Assembly: GCA_905234075.1 (NCBI GenBank)
Contig: CAJOGI010000005.1
Location: 1-64,000 of the forward strand
DNA from: an uncultured Synergistales bacterium
GTDB taxonomy: Bacteria; Synergistota; Synergistia; Synergistales; Aminobacteriaceae
Length of the DNA stretch: 64,000 nucleotides
Direction: 5' to 3'
Within the stretch, counting starts at the first letter, position 1; each line of letters starts with the position of its first letter. Position numbers and translations under genes: made by a program. Below, in pieces: positions 1 through 9,044 of this stretch. The notes below the pieces were generated by a model. That model saw only the letters and a program-made list of their open reading frames with translations, was not told the DNA's origin and ran no database searches.

Positions 1-942
1 TTTATTAACTTCATCGAATACCGACACGATTATTTTAGAACCGCTCGCGCCTATTGCTGTTCCGACTAAAATTGCCAGCACCACTAACTGAAGCATATTC
101 CCCTCCAAAAAAGGTTTTAAGAAATTATCAGGTATAAAATTTTTTATCATATCGCCAAACGATAATGAAACATTTTGAGCCGCTGATACTGACGGACTTG
201 CAATCGCGGTCAAATTCATTCCTTTTCCAACCTCGAACATAAGCACAACGGTAACTCCGATAAAAACTGCCATGATGCTGTTCAATATTGCAAGAAGAAA
301 CATTTTGCCGCCTGCCCGTTTCATTCCTGACAAATTACCTCCGGCAGTTTGTGAAAAGCATGATATGATCGAGAAAAACATTATCGGAATTGTACACATC
401 TTCAAGCCGTTTAATAACAGTGAGTGAACAGGCTCAATAATATTCCTGTTAATCATCGCTGTTATTTCTTCGGACATAAAATTTTTCATGACAAAGCTCG
501 CAATTACCGCAAAAATTAAAGCCGCCAACATGCGATATAAATTTGAGTACTGCGAGCGTAATGCCGTGATCCTGACGCTGTTATGATTTCTTGCGTATTT
601 GTATTTTATTTGATTGCTGAAAGCACGAAGGACAAGATCCCTTATAGCTTCGGCTGAATCGCTGTCATCATCAGAAAAAGAAATTCCAGCATTGATATAA
701 AACTCAAACTCTTTACCGGGAACGCGCAAATCAACGCTGACATCGCCGAGAAATTTTTTCACGTTGACGGAAATAAATTTTTCTTTTGTGAAATCTCCAT
801 GCTCAATTAATTTCACGAGAGCTTCTTCACACATTAATTCGGCGCGGACAGCCTCTTTTGAGCTAAGTTTCAGCTCTTTGAGGCTTTGTGATAAAATTTC
901 ACTGGTAGTTTCGGGACTTTGAAATTCAAAATTTTTATTCAT
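1..942 (-). CDS. DAACS-type cation symporter, copy 1 (partial, runs off window)
   Basis: The reading frame is open from an ATG at 942 to the window edge; 314 residues are visible and the C-terminus is missing. It closely matches the neighbouring copy at 1037-2668 throughout. Residues 1-135 or so form a soluble domain that resembles a degenerate RsbW/GHKL-type ATPase fold (N-box-like stretch CEEALVKLIEHGDF). Membrane segments follow from about residue 140, typical of the dicarboxylate/amino acid:cation symporter fold. The start is preceded by GGAG nine bases upstream, in a leader almost identical to that of copy 2. It probably imports a small organic acid or amino acid at the inner membrane; the substrate is unknown. 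The fusion and tandem duplication are seen directly; the ATPase-like assignment is inference. Confidence 0.8.
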   Translation of the reverse strand, partial: MNKNFEFQSPETTSEILSQSLKELKLSSKEAVRAELMCEEALVKLIEHGDFTKEKFISVNVKKFLGDVSVDLRVPGKEFEFYINAGISFSDDDSDSAEAIRDLVLRAFSNQIKYKYARNHNSVRITALRSQYSNLYRMLAALIFAVIASFVMKNFMSEEITAMINRNIIEPVHSLLLNGLKMCTIPIMFFSIISCFSQTAGGNLSGMKRAGGKMFLLAILNSIMAVFIGVTVVLMFEVGKGMNLTAIASPSVSAAQNVSLSFGDMIKNFIPDNFLKPFLEGNMLQLVVLAILVGTAIGASGSKIIVSVFDEVNK

Positions 943-1020
943 TATTATCAACTCCTATAACTACAATATTCTACAAGCTCAAAAAATTTTTCAGACTCCA
1001 GTCAGTACAGTTTTGAGCAT
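943..1020 (-). pseudogene. Relic of the lpxI 3' end, left by tandem duplication
   Basis: The spacer upstream of transporter copy 1 aligns with the 3' end of lpxI at 2669-2745. The first 28 bases differ at one position. A weaker match follows across the AAAAATTTTTCAG/CTCCA block. This fits a duplication unit that carried the last 75 or so bases of lpxI together with the transporter gene, which also explains why both copies share the same ribosome-binding site. It has no coding role of its own. Confidence 0.75.
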
Positions 1021-1036
1021 GAGACAAAAATATTTC

Positions 1037-2668
1037 TCATGAATTATATTTTTCAACGTTCAATAAATTTTCCTGCTTTGCTATTATCAATGCAGGCACG
1101 GTAACGCCGAAAACGTTGCCCTGAGTTTTAATTATCATTCCGGCTATAATGTCCAAAGCCATAATAAACGCAATGCCTTCAGCAGGACAGCCCACCGCCG
1201 CAAAGAAAGAAGACATCGCGGTCAGCATAATTCCCGGTATACCCGGCAGCAGCGTAATAACAAAGGTAACCGGTACAAAAATAGATAAAATTTTTTCCGC
1301 TGTAATCTCTACGTTATACATATTTGAGACTGATAATATCGAGATAAACATATACATCGGGTTTGCCATTTTAGATATCGCCATGCCCAAAGGAATTGCA
1401 AACGAATAAACGCCCGGCGGCACTCCCATCTTTTCAAGAGATCTCATAGCGTCAGGCATAGTAGCATCGCTTGAATTAGTTGAAAACCCGGTTATGAAAA
1501 CTTGAAGCGACTTTTTATAAAATGTCAAAGGATTCAGACGTGCAAATAAAAAAATCATTAATGAGAGTATTACATTCAAAATTAAAAACGCGGCGCACAT
1601 AGTCAATAAAATATTAATTACTGACAGCAAAGTCTGAAGCCCTGTCGTTAAGATAACAGACGCAATCGAACAAAAGACTATTAACGGGATAAAGCGCAGC
1701 ATATAACTTATTATCTTTGCAAAAATTTTTATAAGGTCGTTCACAACCGCTATAAAATTTTTTACCGCCGTTACCTTTGCCGTAATGCCTATAAAAATTC
1801 CTAAGACAGTGAGCTGAAGCAAATTTCCGTCAAGAAACGGTTTTATAAAATTCCCCGGTATTATGTTCATAAAAGTGTCTCTCAAAGATAAATTAAAATT
1901 TTGAACATTCCCGGAAGTTACAGTGGCTATTAAATTCGCTCCCTTCCCCGTACCGAAAAGCCATACCGAAAAAATTCCTACTAAAGCGGAAATAACGTGC
2001 AATGACTCAAACATGGAAAATAATTTAACTCCCACGCGCTTCATTTGTGCCATCTCGATATTCTCGGCCGCAAAACAGGAAATGACAGAGAAAAAAATAA
2101 TCGGAACTGCACACATTTTCAAGCCGTTTATAAAAATCTTATGAACAGACGTGAAGATATTATTATTAATCATCACGGCTAAGTTTTCAGGAACAAAATT
2201 TTTCAAAAAAATTCCCGTAACGACAGCAAGAATTAAAGAGGCAAGAATTTTATAGAGGCTAGAATATTGAGAGCGCACAGCCGTTATATTTACGGCGTTG
2301 AAATTTTTTTTATTTCTGTAAGTAATTTTGTCGCTAAACGAACGCAGAATTATATCTCTGATCGCGCCTTCATTGTCGAAATTATCATCATCGGCCAAAA
2401 ATTCCGAATCTGAGTAAAAATCAAACTTCGGGCCGGGAACTTTTAACTCTATGCTGACATCGCCGAGAAATTTTTTTACGTTCACTGAAATAAAATTTTT
2501 CTTCGTGAAGTCCGCGTGTTCAATCAGCTTTAGCAGTGCTTCTTCACAGACTAACTCATTTCTTATAACCTCTTTTGAGTCAAGTTTGAATGCAGGGAGG
2601 CTTTGTGATATAAACTCTAAAATTTTCTTGGCAGTTGCGGGGCTTTGAAATTCAAATTTTTTATCCAT
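1037..2668 (-). CDS. DAACS-type cation symporter with N-terminal anti-sigma-like domain, copy 2
   Basis: This encodes 543 residues. Residues 1-130 are soluble, with an N-box-like CEEALLKLIEHADF and a later block (GAIRDIILRSFSDKITY) resembling the end of RsbW-like ATPase domains, but lacking a clear DxGxG ATP motif. Residues 140-535 hold about eight hydrophobic segments. They include a serine-rich re-entrant loop (TNSSDATMPDAM) like that of SLC1/DAACS transporters. The usual NMDGT sodium-site motif is replaced by SKMANPM, so coupling or substrate may differ. I chose the ATG at 2668, nine bases after GGAG, over the TTG at 2677 that abuts it. The start overlaps the lpxI stop by eight bases, implying translational coupling. 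The N-terminal call is inference. Confidence 0.85.
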   Translation of the reverse strand: MDKKFEFQSPATAKKILEFISQSLPAFKLDSKEVIRNELVCEEALLKLIEHADFTKKNFISVNVKKFLGDVSIELKVPGPKFDFYSDSEFLADDDNFDNEGAIRDIILRSFSDKITYRNKKNFNAVNITAVRSQYSSLYKILASLILAVVTGIFLKNFVPENLAVMINNNIFTSVHKIFINGLKMCAVPIIFFSVISCFAAENIEMAQMKRVGVKLFSMFESLHVISALVGIFSVWLFGTGKGANLIATVTSGNVQNFNLSLRDTFMNIIPGNFIKPFLDGNLLQLTVLGIFIGITAKVTAVKNFIAVVNDLIKIFAKIISYMLRFIPLIVFCSIASVILTTGLQTLLSVINILLTMCAAFLILNVILSLMIFLFARLNPLTFYKKSLQVFITGFSTNSSDATMPDAMRSLEKMGVPPGVYSFAIPLGMAISKMANPMYMFISILSVSNMYNVEITAEKILSIFVPVTFVITLLPGIPGIMLTAMSSFFAAVGCPAEGIAFIMALDIIAGMIIKTQGNVFGVTVPALIIAKQENLLNVEKYNS

Positions 2669-3470
2669 TATTATCAACTCCTATAACTGCAATATTAAAT
2701 TTGTCAGCAAGCGCGAAAAATTTTTCAGGCTCCATTATCAAAGTTTTTCCTGCTTCGATAGCCAAGCATGTCAGCCCGGCCTCGTGCATATTCTCAAGAG
2801 TTTTCGTCCCGACCGTCGGCAAGTCGTAACGCATATCCTGATCTTTTTTCATCATTTTGACGAGAACTCCGCGCTTTGATAAAGTTCCGGCGCGTTTAAT
2901 CATGTTGTCCGTCCCTTCCATTGCTTCGAGAGCCACGACAGCTTCATCAGCAACGCAGATACTTTGCCCGAACGAGAGCGGCAATGTTACGCGTAAAATT
3001 TTTTTTGCGTACTCAATATCTTTTAATTCTTTTTCGTTGGGCTTGCGTTTTGAGAGCTGCCCTGACGGTGCTAAAAATTCCGGCAAAATCTGCCAATACG
3101 GAATGACTTTTATATTTTCGTCCTCAAAAACTTTTACGATTGAACCCAATAAAGAATGGTCATCGCGCAGAGAATTTTTTAATACTTTCAATGCTAATCT
3201 ATCAAGAAAAAACGGAACAGTATAAATAATTTTTTTGGGTATCCGCCCGGCCATTATTAATTTATTTGCGCCGTGAGCTTTAATTTCCTTTATGCCGCGA
3301 GTCAGATTAGGTATCCGCAGGCGAATTAAATGCCCCGCGTAAGGTCTTAAAACTTCCGTGTCATTACGCAGGGCAATAATTAACGTAGAATTTTGAATAT
3401 CTTTTAGCTTCTTTGCAATCTCGACGGGCAGAATACCCTCGCCGGCAATCAAAGCGATATTATCTTTCAT
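2661..3470 (-). CDS. lpxI: UDP-2,3-diacylglucosamine diphosphatase LpxI
   Basis: The 269-residue product matches the LpxI (DUF1009) family in length and in the N-terminal motif IALIAGEGILPVEIAKKLK. LpxI hydrolyses UDP-2,3-diacylglucosamine to lipid X in the cytoplasm, a step of lipid A synthesis, and replaces LpxH in many non-proteobacterial diderms. Its presence supports a cell with an LPS-type outer membrane. It lies 7 bases after csaA and overlaps the start of the transporter gene, so all three are probably cotranscribed with lptG upstream. The 3' end was partially duplicated with the transporter (see 943-1020). Confidence 0.93.
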   Translation of the reverse strand: MKDNIALIAGEGILPVEIAKKLKDIQNSTLIIALRNDTEVLRPYAGHLIRLRIPNLTRGIKEIKAHGANKLIMAGRIPKKIIYTVPFFLDRLALKVLKNSLRDDHSLLGSIVKVFEDENIKVIPYWQILPEFLAPSGQLSKRKPNEKELKDIEYAKKILRVTLPLSFGQSICVADEAVVALEAMEGTDNMIKRAGTLSKRGVLVKMMKKDQDMRYDLPTVGTKTLENMHEAGLTCLAIEAGKTLIMEPEKFFALADKFNIAVIGVDNNG

Positions 3471-3477
3471 AATTTTT

Positions 3478-3807
3478 TCAGAAAACTTTGTCGCCGTTTT
3501 TAACGGGCTCTGAAGGTCTCAGCAAAACAACTCCCTGCTCCGAGTCAGTACCTAAAATTCTGACTTCGCTTTTAACGGAACCGATGTGGATCGGCGACAA
3601 ATTCACGCAGCAAATAATTTGAGTCCCGACTAAATCTTCGGGCTTGTAAAGTTTTGTAATTTGAGCGGAAGATTTTTTTATGCCAATCTCTTCGCCGAAA
3701 TCAATTTTCACGACATAAGCAGGATTTCTTGATTTTTTGTTTTCTGTAACTTCAAGAACAGTCCCGGCTCTCATCTCAACTTTTTCAAAATCTTCGAGTT
3801 CAATCAA
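3478..3807 (-). CDS. csaA: CsaA-like tRNA-binding domain protein
   Basis: The 109-residue protein is a single EMAP/Trbp111-type OB-fold, as in CsaA and the C-terminus of methionyl-tRNA synthetase. Family features include the early RAGTVLEV stretch, the KIDFGEEIGIKKSSAQI block and the terminal VKNGDKVF. CsaA proteins bind tRNA or act as export-related chaperones; the role here is not shown by sequence. It sits between lptG and lpxI in the minus-strand run. A heptamer-like inverted repeat lies in the gap upstream. Confidence 0.85.
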   Translation of the reverse strand: MIELEDFEKVEMRAGTVLEVTENKKSRNPAYVVKIDFGEEIGIKKSSAQITKLYKPEDLVGTQIICCVNLSPIHIGSVKSEVRILGTDSEQGVVLLRPSEPVKNGDKVF

Positions 3808-3834
3808 TTTTTCTTGCTCTCCTTAAAAATCTAT

Positions 3835-3866
3835 GAAGGATTAGAGGATTTTTTCACTCCTACCTG
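3835..3866. repeat. Heptamer-type inverted repeat
   Basis: GGATTAGAGGA is followed after a T-run by CTCCTACC, the degenerate inverted form of the TAGGAG heptamer family seen across the window. It lies between lptG and csaA and may fold as a weak hairpin. Confidence 0.4.
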
Positions 3867-3868
3867 AA

Positions 3869-4972
3869 TTAAACTTTATCAACTCTGACCGCAAAAAATA
3901 AAGCGACGATCATAAAAATAAAATTCGGCCCCCAGCCGGCGACTACAGGAGGAATATTTCCGGCCTCGCCTAACGCTCTGCAGAACGACATTACAACGTA
4001 ATAAGCAAAGACTATTACAACGCTTATTCCGAAGCCCACGCCGCCGCCAGAACGTCCGCGCCTCGATGCTCCGAAGCCTGCTCCGAGCACTGCCATGATC
4101 ACACACGCCCAAGGGACTGCGAGCTTCAAGTGGAACATTACCCACAATCTTGAAAGATCCGCGCCGAGATCGTCGGCCTGCTTTATGTAAGTCCAAAGCT
4201 CATGTGCGCTCATGTCTGCAGGCCGTCTTGTACTTCTCTGCAACTGTTCGGGCGATAATCTCAAGGCCAATTTCTGACGCTCAAACCTCAAAAGCAAAAT
4301 TATTTCGCCCTCTTTAGTTACGTTGTACATTCTTCCGTCCTCAATCCACCATTGATTATCGAGCCACATTCCGCGCCTTGCGTTTAATGTTGTCGTGAGC
4401 CTGCCCTCGTCATCAAATTCGTGCATCATTATTCCGCTCATTAAGCCTTTGCCTGTGTCGAGTTCGTCAACGTATAAAACGCGCTTTAATCTTCCGCCCT
4501 CCTCGTCGCGCAAAAAAACTTTTTCCTGCAGTGCCGAAGCCTGATTTTTCATTATTTCGTATCTCATTAATCTGTCGGCGGCAAGCGAGCCGAGCGGAAC
4601 AACGGTCTCATTAAATCCAAGACCGATAAGAGAAATTAAAACGGAAGTTAGAATAACCGGTCTTAAAATTCTCGTGAAAGGAATACCGAGCGACTTCAGC
4701 GCGATTAATTCACTGCCGGCGTTGAGTGTTGACATTCCCAAAAGTCCTGCAAGCAATGACGACATCGGAATAGTCATCACGACAACTTCGGGAAGCCTGT
4801 AAAAAAATAACCGCGTTACAACTCCGAAGGCCACGCCCTGTTCAATTATTAACTTTGCGGCTTGAAATAATAAATCTCCGGCAACGAAGATAAGCACAAA
4901 AATTAATATCCCGAATAAAAAAGGCGAAGCGCATGAATTTAATATTAATTTATTAAGTAAACTGCGTTTCAT
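3869..4972 (-). CDS. lptG: LptF/LptG-family LPS export permease
   Basis: The 367-residue product has the YjgP/YjgQ layout: three N-terminal membrane segments (residues 12-125), a periplasmic beta-jellyroll region (about 130-265) and three C-terminal segments (about 280-365). LptF and LptG form the inner-membrane channel of the Lpt ABC transporter that extracts LPS; LptB2 and the partner permease are not in this window. The conserved early motif LLFQAAKLIIEQGV and the PMSSLLAGLLGMSTLNAGSE loop support the family. The symbol lptG rather than lptF is a guess. A short heptamer array (TTAGGATTTAGGAG) just upstream supplies its ribosome-binding site. Confidence 0.85.
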   Translation of the reverse strand: MKRSLLNKLILNSCASPFLFGILIFVLIFVAGDLLFQAAKLIIEQGVAFGVVTRLFFYRLPEVVVMTIPMSSLLAGLLGMSTLNAGSELIALKSLGIPFTRILRPVILTSVLISLIGLGFNETVVPLGSLAADRLMRYEIMKNQASALQEKVFLRDEEGGRLKRVLYVDELDTGKGLMSGIMMHEFDDEGRLTTTLNARRGMWLDNQWWIEDGRMYNVTKEGEIILLLRFERQKLALRLSPEQLQRSTRRPADMSAHELWTYIKQADDLGADLSRLWVMFHLKLAVPWACVIMAVLGAGFGASRRGRSGGGVGFGISVVIVFAYYVVMSFCRALGEAGNIPPVVAGWGPNFIFMIVALFFAVRVDKV

Positions 4973-4982
4973 AATAAAAAAA

Positions 4983-4998
4983 CTCCTAAATCCTAATT
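4983..4998 (-). repeat. Short TAGGAG heptamer array (2 units)
   Basis: Read on the minus strand, two heptamer units (TTAGGATTTAGGAG) bridge two genes. They contain the TAG stop of the upstream GGDEF-like gene and the Shine-Dalgarno of lptG. Confidence 0.6.
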
Positions 4999-6147
4999 CG
5001 ACAAGGCGTTTGCTGAATATTTCCGCGTCATTGCATGTGTCAGCCTGTCAACAAGTTCCTGCGCTGTCGGAAGGTTATTGCTTCCCTCAAAACATTCGTT
5101 GACCGTTAAAACAGTAACGTGCAAAAATTCTTCAAACGTCGGGCACAAGGCATTGACTATCGCTGTTAGACGCTCGGCTACATTTTCCATCATCTGATAC
5201 GGACATTCAGACAGCACAGTCAAAATTTGAAACTCTCCTGTCTGAATTACAGTGTCGCTCTGACGAACGTCTTTAATTACGCGGGCGCAGTAAGCTCGAA
5301 ACGGCCTGATATATTTTTCCATGTCGTCATCGGGCAGTAATTGAGGGAATATGACTCTGATCATGATCGCGCTGACGGGGTGATTGTAGCGTCCGGCTCT
5401 GTAGAGCTCGTCAGAAATTCTTGTAAGCCCGTAGCGATATGAATGAAGCTGAGTGTCAGGGTCAATAAATTGAACAGGCTGCCCGCTGTCGCTCGGATTT
5501 TCTGAATTTTCGTCGCCGGTCGGGAGTGCTTTAGGCGTAAGCTCAAAGTAAAAACGTTTTCCGTTATCCATGCCGATACGTTTAACGTCCCAGATTTTTT
5601 CGTTAATCTCCGCAGTCTTTGAGACGGGACTGAACCATTCGCTGATATTTTTTCCGAGCGTGTCAATTCTCTCGACCTGTAAAACTTTTAACATATCTTC
5701 GCTTGCGTTTAATATCGCGCCGGTGTCGTCAGTTATCGCGAAATTCAAAGGAATTTGTTTAACGTCGTTTTCAACTTCAACCGGAACTATTTTATTTTTT
5801 TCTTCTTCGGCCTGATTGTAAACGACAACAAGAGCCGCCGCTCCGCAGACAGCGAATAAAACTCCGAGCCATTGAAACATTCTTGCGCCGTAAACGATTG
5901 ACATCGGGCATAATATAATTCCCTGCGCCACAGCCTGAAGAGGCACGAGCCCAACACCAAAGCCGTTGCTTATAAAAAGTCCGTAGAGCACGCTCAAAAT
6001 TATGAAGAGGAGCCACACAAGCCCCCATATAGCTAAATCAACTTCGCCGACGATACTGCCCTCCCCCATTGCGCGTGCAAGCATTATTGTCGGAATCGCA
6101 ATGACGGGAGGGAAAGTAATCCACTTCAAAAAATTATTCTGACCCAT
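4993..6147 (-). CDS. Membrane protein with PAS-like and degenerate GGDEF domains
   Basis: This 384-residue protein has about four N-terminal membrane segments (residues 10-112), a PAS-like region (about 130-190, ending near GKNISEWFSP) and a C-terminal domain with the outline of a diguanylate cyclase (DPDTQLHSYRYGLTRISDEL, then RYNHPVSAIMIRV, then VRQSDTVIQTGEFQILTVL). The catalytic GGDEF signature is replaced by QTGEFQ, so it is unlikely to make c-di-GMP and may instead be a sensor or scaffold (inference). It ends 20 bases before lptG and follows the DUF4139 gene, so a link to the envelope is possible. Confidence 0.65.
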   Translation of the reverse strand: MGQNNFLKWITFPPVIAIPTIMLARAMGEGSIVGEVDLAIWGLVWLLFIILSVLYGLFISNGFGVGLVPLQAVAQGIILCPMSIVYGARMFQWLGVLFAVCGAAALVVVYNQAEEEKNKIVPVEVENDVKQIPLNFAITDDTGAILNASEDMLKVLQVERIDTLGKNISEWFSPVSKTAEINEKIWDVKRIGMDNGKRFYFELTPKALPTGDENSENPSDSGQPVQFIDPDTQLHSYRYGLTRISDELYRAGRYNHPVSAIMIRVIFPQLLPDDDMEKYIRPFRAYCARVIKDVRQSDTVIQTGEFQILTVLSECPYQMMENVAERLTAIVNALCPTFEEFLHVTVLTVNECFEGSNNLPTAQELVDRLTHAMTRKYSANALSN

Positions 6148-6157
6148 TGTGAAAAAT

Positions 6158-7732
6158 CTACCTGTATTGTAATTCTTCGCCGCTGGGATAGCTTAAAGTG
6201 TAATCTACGATAATCGGCACAGTTGCTCCGGCCGGAACAGTAATTTCCCAAGTGAGTCTGTTTTCTCTGTCACGTTCTTTCTCTTTCGGCTCAATGCGTT
6301 TCACTTCAAGTTTAATTTTTTCGTCCGTCGGTATCGGCAGTCTGTCTTTAACGGTTATAACTCTCTCTTCTGAAGTTCCGTTTGTGATTTCAAGTTTGTA
6401 GCCGCTGTTGAAGACTCCGCTGAACCACGATACGCCTTTTTTCTCGACTAGAGAATCTTTTTTGACTGTGATAGCGTTGGCATAGCCGAAGGGAATTTCT
6501 TTCTGGCTCTCTCCGTATTCGCCGAGAGTAATTTTTCCTGCGGTTGCTCCGTCGACTCTGAGATCGGCCTCGCCCGGAATTAATTTATCGTTTTCCTTGT
6601 CCATGCTCGCAATTATCCAAGCGTCGTTTCTCTCTTCGGGAATGAGCAAAATTAATACATCGCCCTTTAATTTTATATCAGTCATGTAGACTTCGAGATC
6701 TCTTTCTGTTCCGTCGCCGGTCAGCGTGCCTGTTGCTTCGACAGTTCTGTCCGCGAGTGTTTCTTTAACCGTAGGGGCAGGCGCGTTTACATCTTCATCA
6801 AATTCCATAGCCATAATATCTTCGGGCATTGCCATTCGGGCTGACTCGTACATTCTATTATTGCGCGAAAATTTTGCCGCGCCGACAGTAGCTATAGTTT
6901 CTTCCTTAGGTTTTATTCCGACCCTCAGGGGATTTATAACAGGCTTTGTGATTCTTTCGTCGGGTGTCTTTGTGTGAAGTGTTACGTCGCCTTTATAGTC
7001 AAGCCCGGTTTTTTGCGAAGCTCTCACAAATAAATCAGCCTCTATTTTGCCGCTTGAAGAGTCTAAGTCAAGAATATATTTGGGATACCACGAGGCAGCC
7101 GGTGTGAATGCCGAGAAGTCTGCATAATTCATCGTCTTGCCCGTAATTAATATATAGCTTGTGTCGCCGCTTGGCCTGCGCGAATTTAATTCAGCCGATA
7201 AAATTTTCTGCTTGGCCTGCTTTCTAGTTATCTCTGCTTTCAGTGCGACAAGTTCATTTTCTGTCTCGAGCCTCAAAGCCTGAGAGTCTTTAATATAATT
7301 TAATAACGCTTCAGGATTTGATTTTTCCGGCTCAAAATTTTTAAGCATTTCGAGTGTTTGTTCGAGTGCGGATTTTTTCGCGTCAAGTCTGCTGATTTCT
7401 TTTTCAAGTTCATCAAGTTCGGACTTCAGAGCCACGAGCTGTGAAGGGATCCAGCGTTCTCTTGTAAATTTTTCTATTCGGATATCTCCTTCAACATCTT
7501 CAGGATTTATCAAGCGGATTGAATCAGCATTGAAAGAACCGGGCAAAACTGCCTTAAAATTTTTTTCATTGTCGTATGGCTCAACCCTGAACGAAAATTT
7601 TGCTCCGTACGGGTAAAAATCAATAGCTGTGATTGAATTTGTATAATTCTCCGGAACTTCTGCGGCAAATGATAAATTTGCGAAAAGAAGAACCGCAGCG
7701 AAGGACATCATTAGAAAATAAGGTGCTCTCAT
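6158..7732 (-). CDS. Secreted DUF4139 (mucoidy inhibitor A-like) protein
   Basis: The 524-residue product begins with a signal peptide (residues 1-23, cleavage near SFAAE). An N-terminal DUF4140-like beta region is followed by a coiled coil (about 100-190, rich in E, K and L) and the C-terminal DUF4139 beta domain (about 200-524). This is the layout of the MuiA family. The family has no firm biochemical function and is thought to act at the cell surface. The C-terminus (YPSGEELQYR) is typical of the family. It is followed closely by the PAS/GGDEF-like gene. Confidence 0.8.
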   Translation of the reverse strand: MRAPYFLMMSFAAVLLFANLSFAAEVPENYTNSITAIDFYPYGAKFSFRVEPYDNEKNFKAVLPGSFNADSIRLINPEDVEGDIRIEKFTRERWIPSQLVALKSELDELEKEISRLDAKKSALEQTLEMLKNFEPEKSNPEALLNYIKDSQALRLETENELVALKAEITRKQAKQKILSAELNSRRPSGDTSYILITGKTMNYADFSAFTPAASWYPKYILDLDSSSGKIEADLFVRASQKTGLDYKGDVTLHTKTPDERITKPVINPLRVGIKPKEETIATVGAAKFSRNNRMYESARMAMPEDIMAMEFDEDVNAPAPTVKETLADRTVEATGTLTGDGTERDLEVYMTDIKLKGDVLILLIPEERNDAWIIASMDKENDKLIPGEADLRVDGATAGKITLGEYGESQKEIPFGYANAITVKKDSLVEKKGVSWFSGVFNSGYKLEITNGTSEERVITVKDRLPIPTDEKIKLEVKRIEPKEKERDRENRLTWEITVPAGATVPIIVDYTLSYPSGEELQYR

Positions 7733-7824
7733 TGAAAATATATCTCCTCTCTAAAAAAAATATAATAATTATATACTTAGAGGCAAAAAAATTAGAAAAT
7801 GCCGCTCTTGTAAGCCGGGATATT

Positions 7825-9042
7825 TCACTCAGCTGCGGCCTTCAGCAAAATTTCCTGATACATTGGGATAAAAATTTCTCTCTGACAGTCAGGGATATTA
7901 TTTTTTTCAAAGCAAAATTCGAGCATCTCAAGAGGTTTAATTTCTTCAAGATTTTTAGAAATATTTTCGCTGACGTTTTCTTCGGCTTTTCTGCTCTCGT
8001 CCCTTATGCTCAAGACTTCAATTAGTGGAAAATCTTTTAAGAAATTATCAATTTTTTCCTGCAAGTCTCCGAGTGCTTCGCTGCCGGTATATGTAATATC
8101 AAGCCATATTGACTCGCGTTGAAAGGCGTATCTTGCAAGTTCGGCAAAAATTTTATTAATGTCGCCTTCAATTCTTTCAAGCCTCTGGAAAGTCGGCACG
8201 GAAATTTCTTTCAAGCCCGTTAATTTTTCTCCGTCAAGTTCGACAACATAGACGGCTTTTTTCTGCCCTGCTTCCCCAAAACCCATTGAAAGAGGCGAAC
8301 CGCTGTAGCGTATATTTTCACGCGATATTTTTTGCGGTGAATGTAAATGTCCAAGCGCGGTGTACGTCAAAAAATCCGGGAATAAATCGCTCCCGACCTC
8401 GACGGCAGTTCCCACGTAAAGAGAGCGCACTCCGTCCCCCTCCGTAACTTTTCCGCCCCGTGCAAATAAATGCCCCATGCCTATAACGGGAATTTTTGAA
8501 GCTCCGCGAATTTCAGAGGCATGAGCAAAAACTTTTTCATAATGATCTTTTATTCCCGTCAACAAAGAATTTTCGAGGCTGTCAACGTCATCGCAAGCCT
8601 TCAAAGTTCTTACGTCCCTGTCGCGCAGATACGGAACGGCGCAGACAATTAATTCCGCCTGTCCGTCATCGTCATAAAGCGTTTTAACTTCGTCCTCAGG
8701 ATTTTCGCAGGCACTGCCGACTACTTGTATTTTGAAAAGTTTTAATAAATCTTTCGGCGCATCGATAAAAGCCGGCGAGTCATGATTGCCTGAAATAATA
8801 ACGACGTGACGGCAGTTTGTCCTTGCGATTTTTCCCAAGAATGAATAATAAATATCTTGAGCCCTTGCCGAAGGTGTCGTGTTGTCAAAAATATCTCCGG
8901 CAACAAGAAGCGCGTCAACATTTTCTGATTTTATTATTTCTTCAAGCCACGCAAAAAATTTTTTGAACTCGTCATAACGTTCATGATTTTTTAATCTTCG
9001 GCCTATGTGCCAGTCGGAAGTATGTAAAATTTTTTTTATCAT
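7825..9042 (-). CDS. sbcD: Exonuclease SbcD (Mre11-type nuclease subunit)
   Basis: This 405-residue metallophosphoesterase starts with KKILHTSDWHIGRRL and carries the GDIFD and SGNHDS motifs and a late GHLHSPQ motif, giving the Asp/His metal site of SbcD/Mre11. The C-terminal cap (about 270-405) is present. SbcD works with the SMC-like ATPase SbcC to open DNA hairpins and process double-strand ends. No sbcC is adjacent: the next gene downstream is the DUF4139 gene. The start lies 3 bases after the restriction enzyme stop, so it appears cotranscribed with the RM genes. Confidence 0.93.
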   Translation of the reverse strand: MIKKILHTSDWHIGRRLKNHERYDEFKKFFAWLEEIIKSENVDALLVAGDIFDNTTPSARAQDIYYSFLGKIARTNCRHVVIISGNHDSPAFIDAPKDLLKLFKIQVVGSACENPEDEVKTLYDDDGQAELIVCAVPYLRDRDVRTLKACDDVDSLENSLLTGIKDHYEKVFAHASEIRGASKIPVIGMGHLFARGGKVTEGDGVRSLYVGTAVEVGSDLFPDFLTYTALGHLHSPQKISRENIRYSGSPLSMGFGEAGQKKAVYVVELDGEKLTGLKEISVPTFQRLERIEGDINKIFAELARYAFQRESIWLDITYTGSEALGDLQEKIDNFLKDFPLIEVLSIRDESRKAEENVSENISKNLEEIKPLEMLEFCFEKNNIPDCQREIFIPMYQEILLKAAAE

Positions 9043-9044
9043 GA

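Noticed and set aside
5361-5666. Antisense and shadow ORFs such as 5361-5666
   Set aside because: They lie within strong genes on the other frame or strand and have no family motif or ribosome-binding site.
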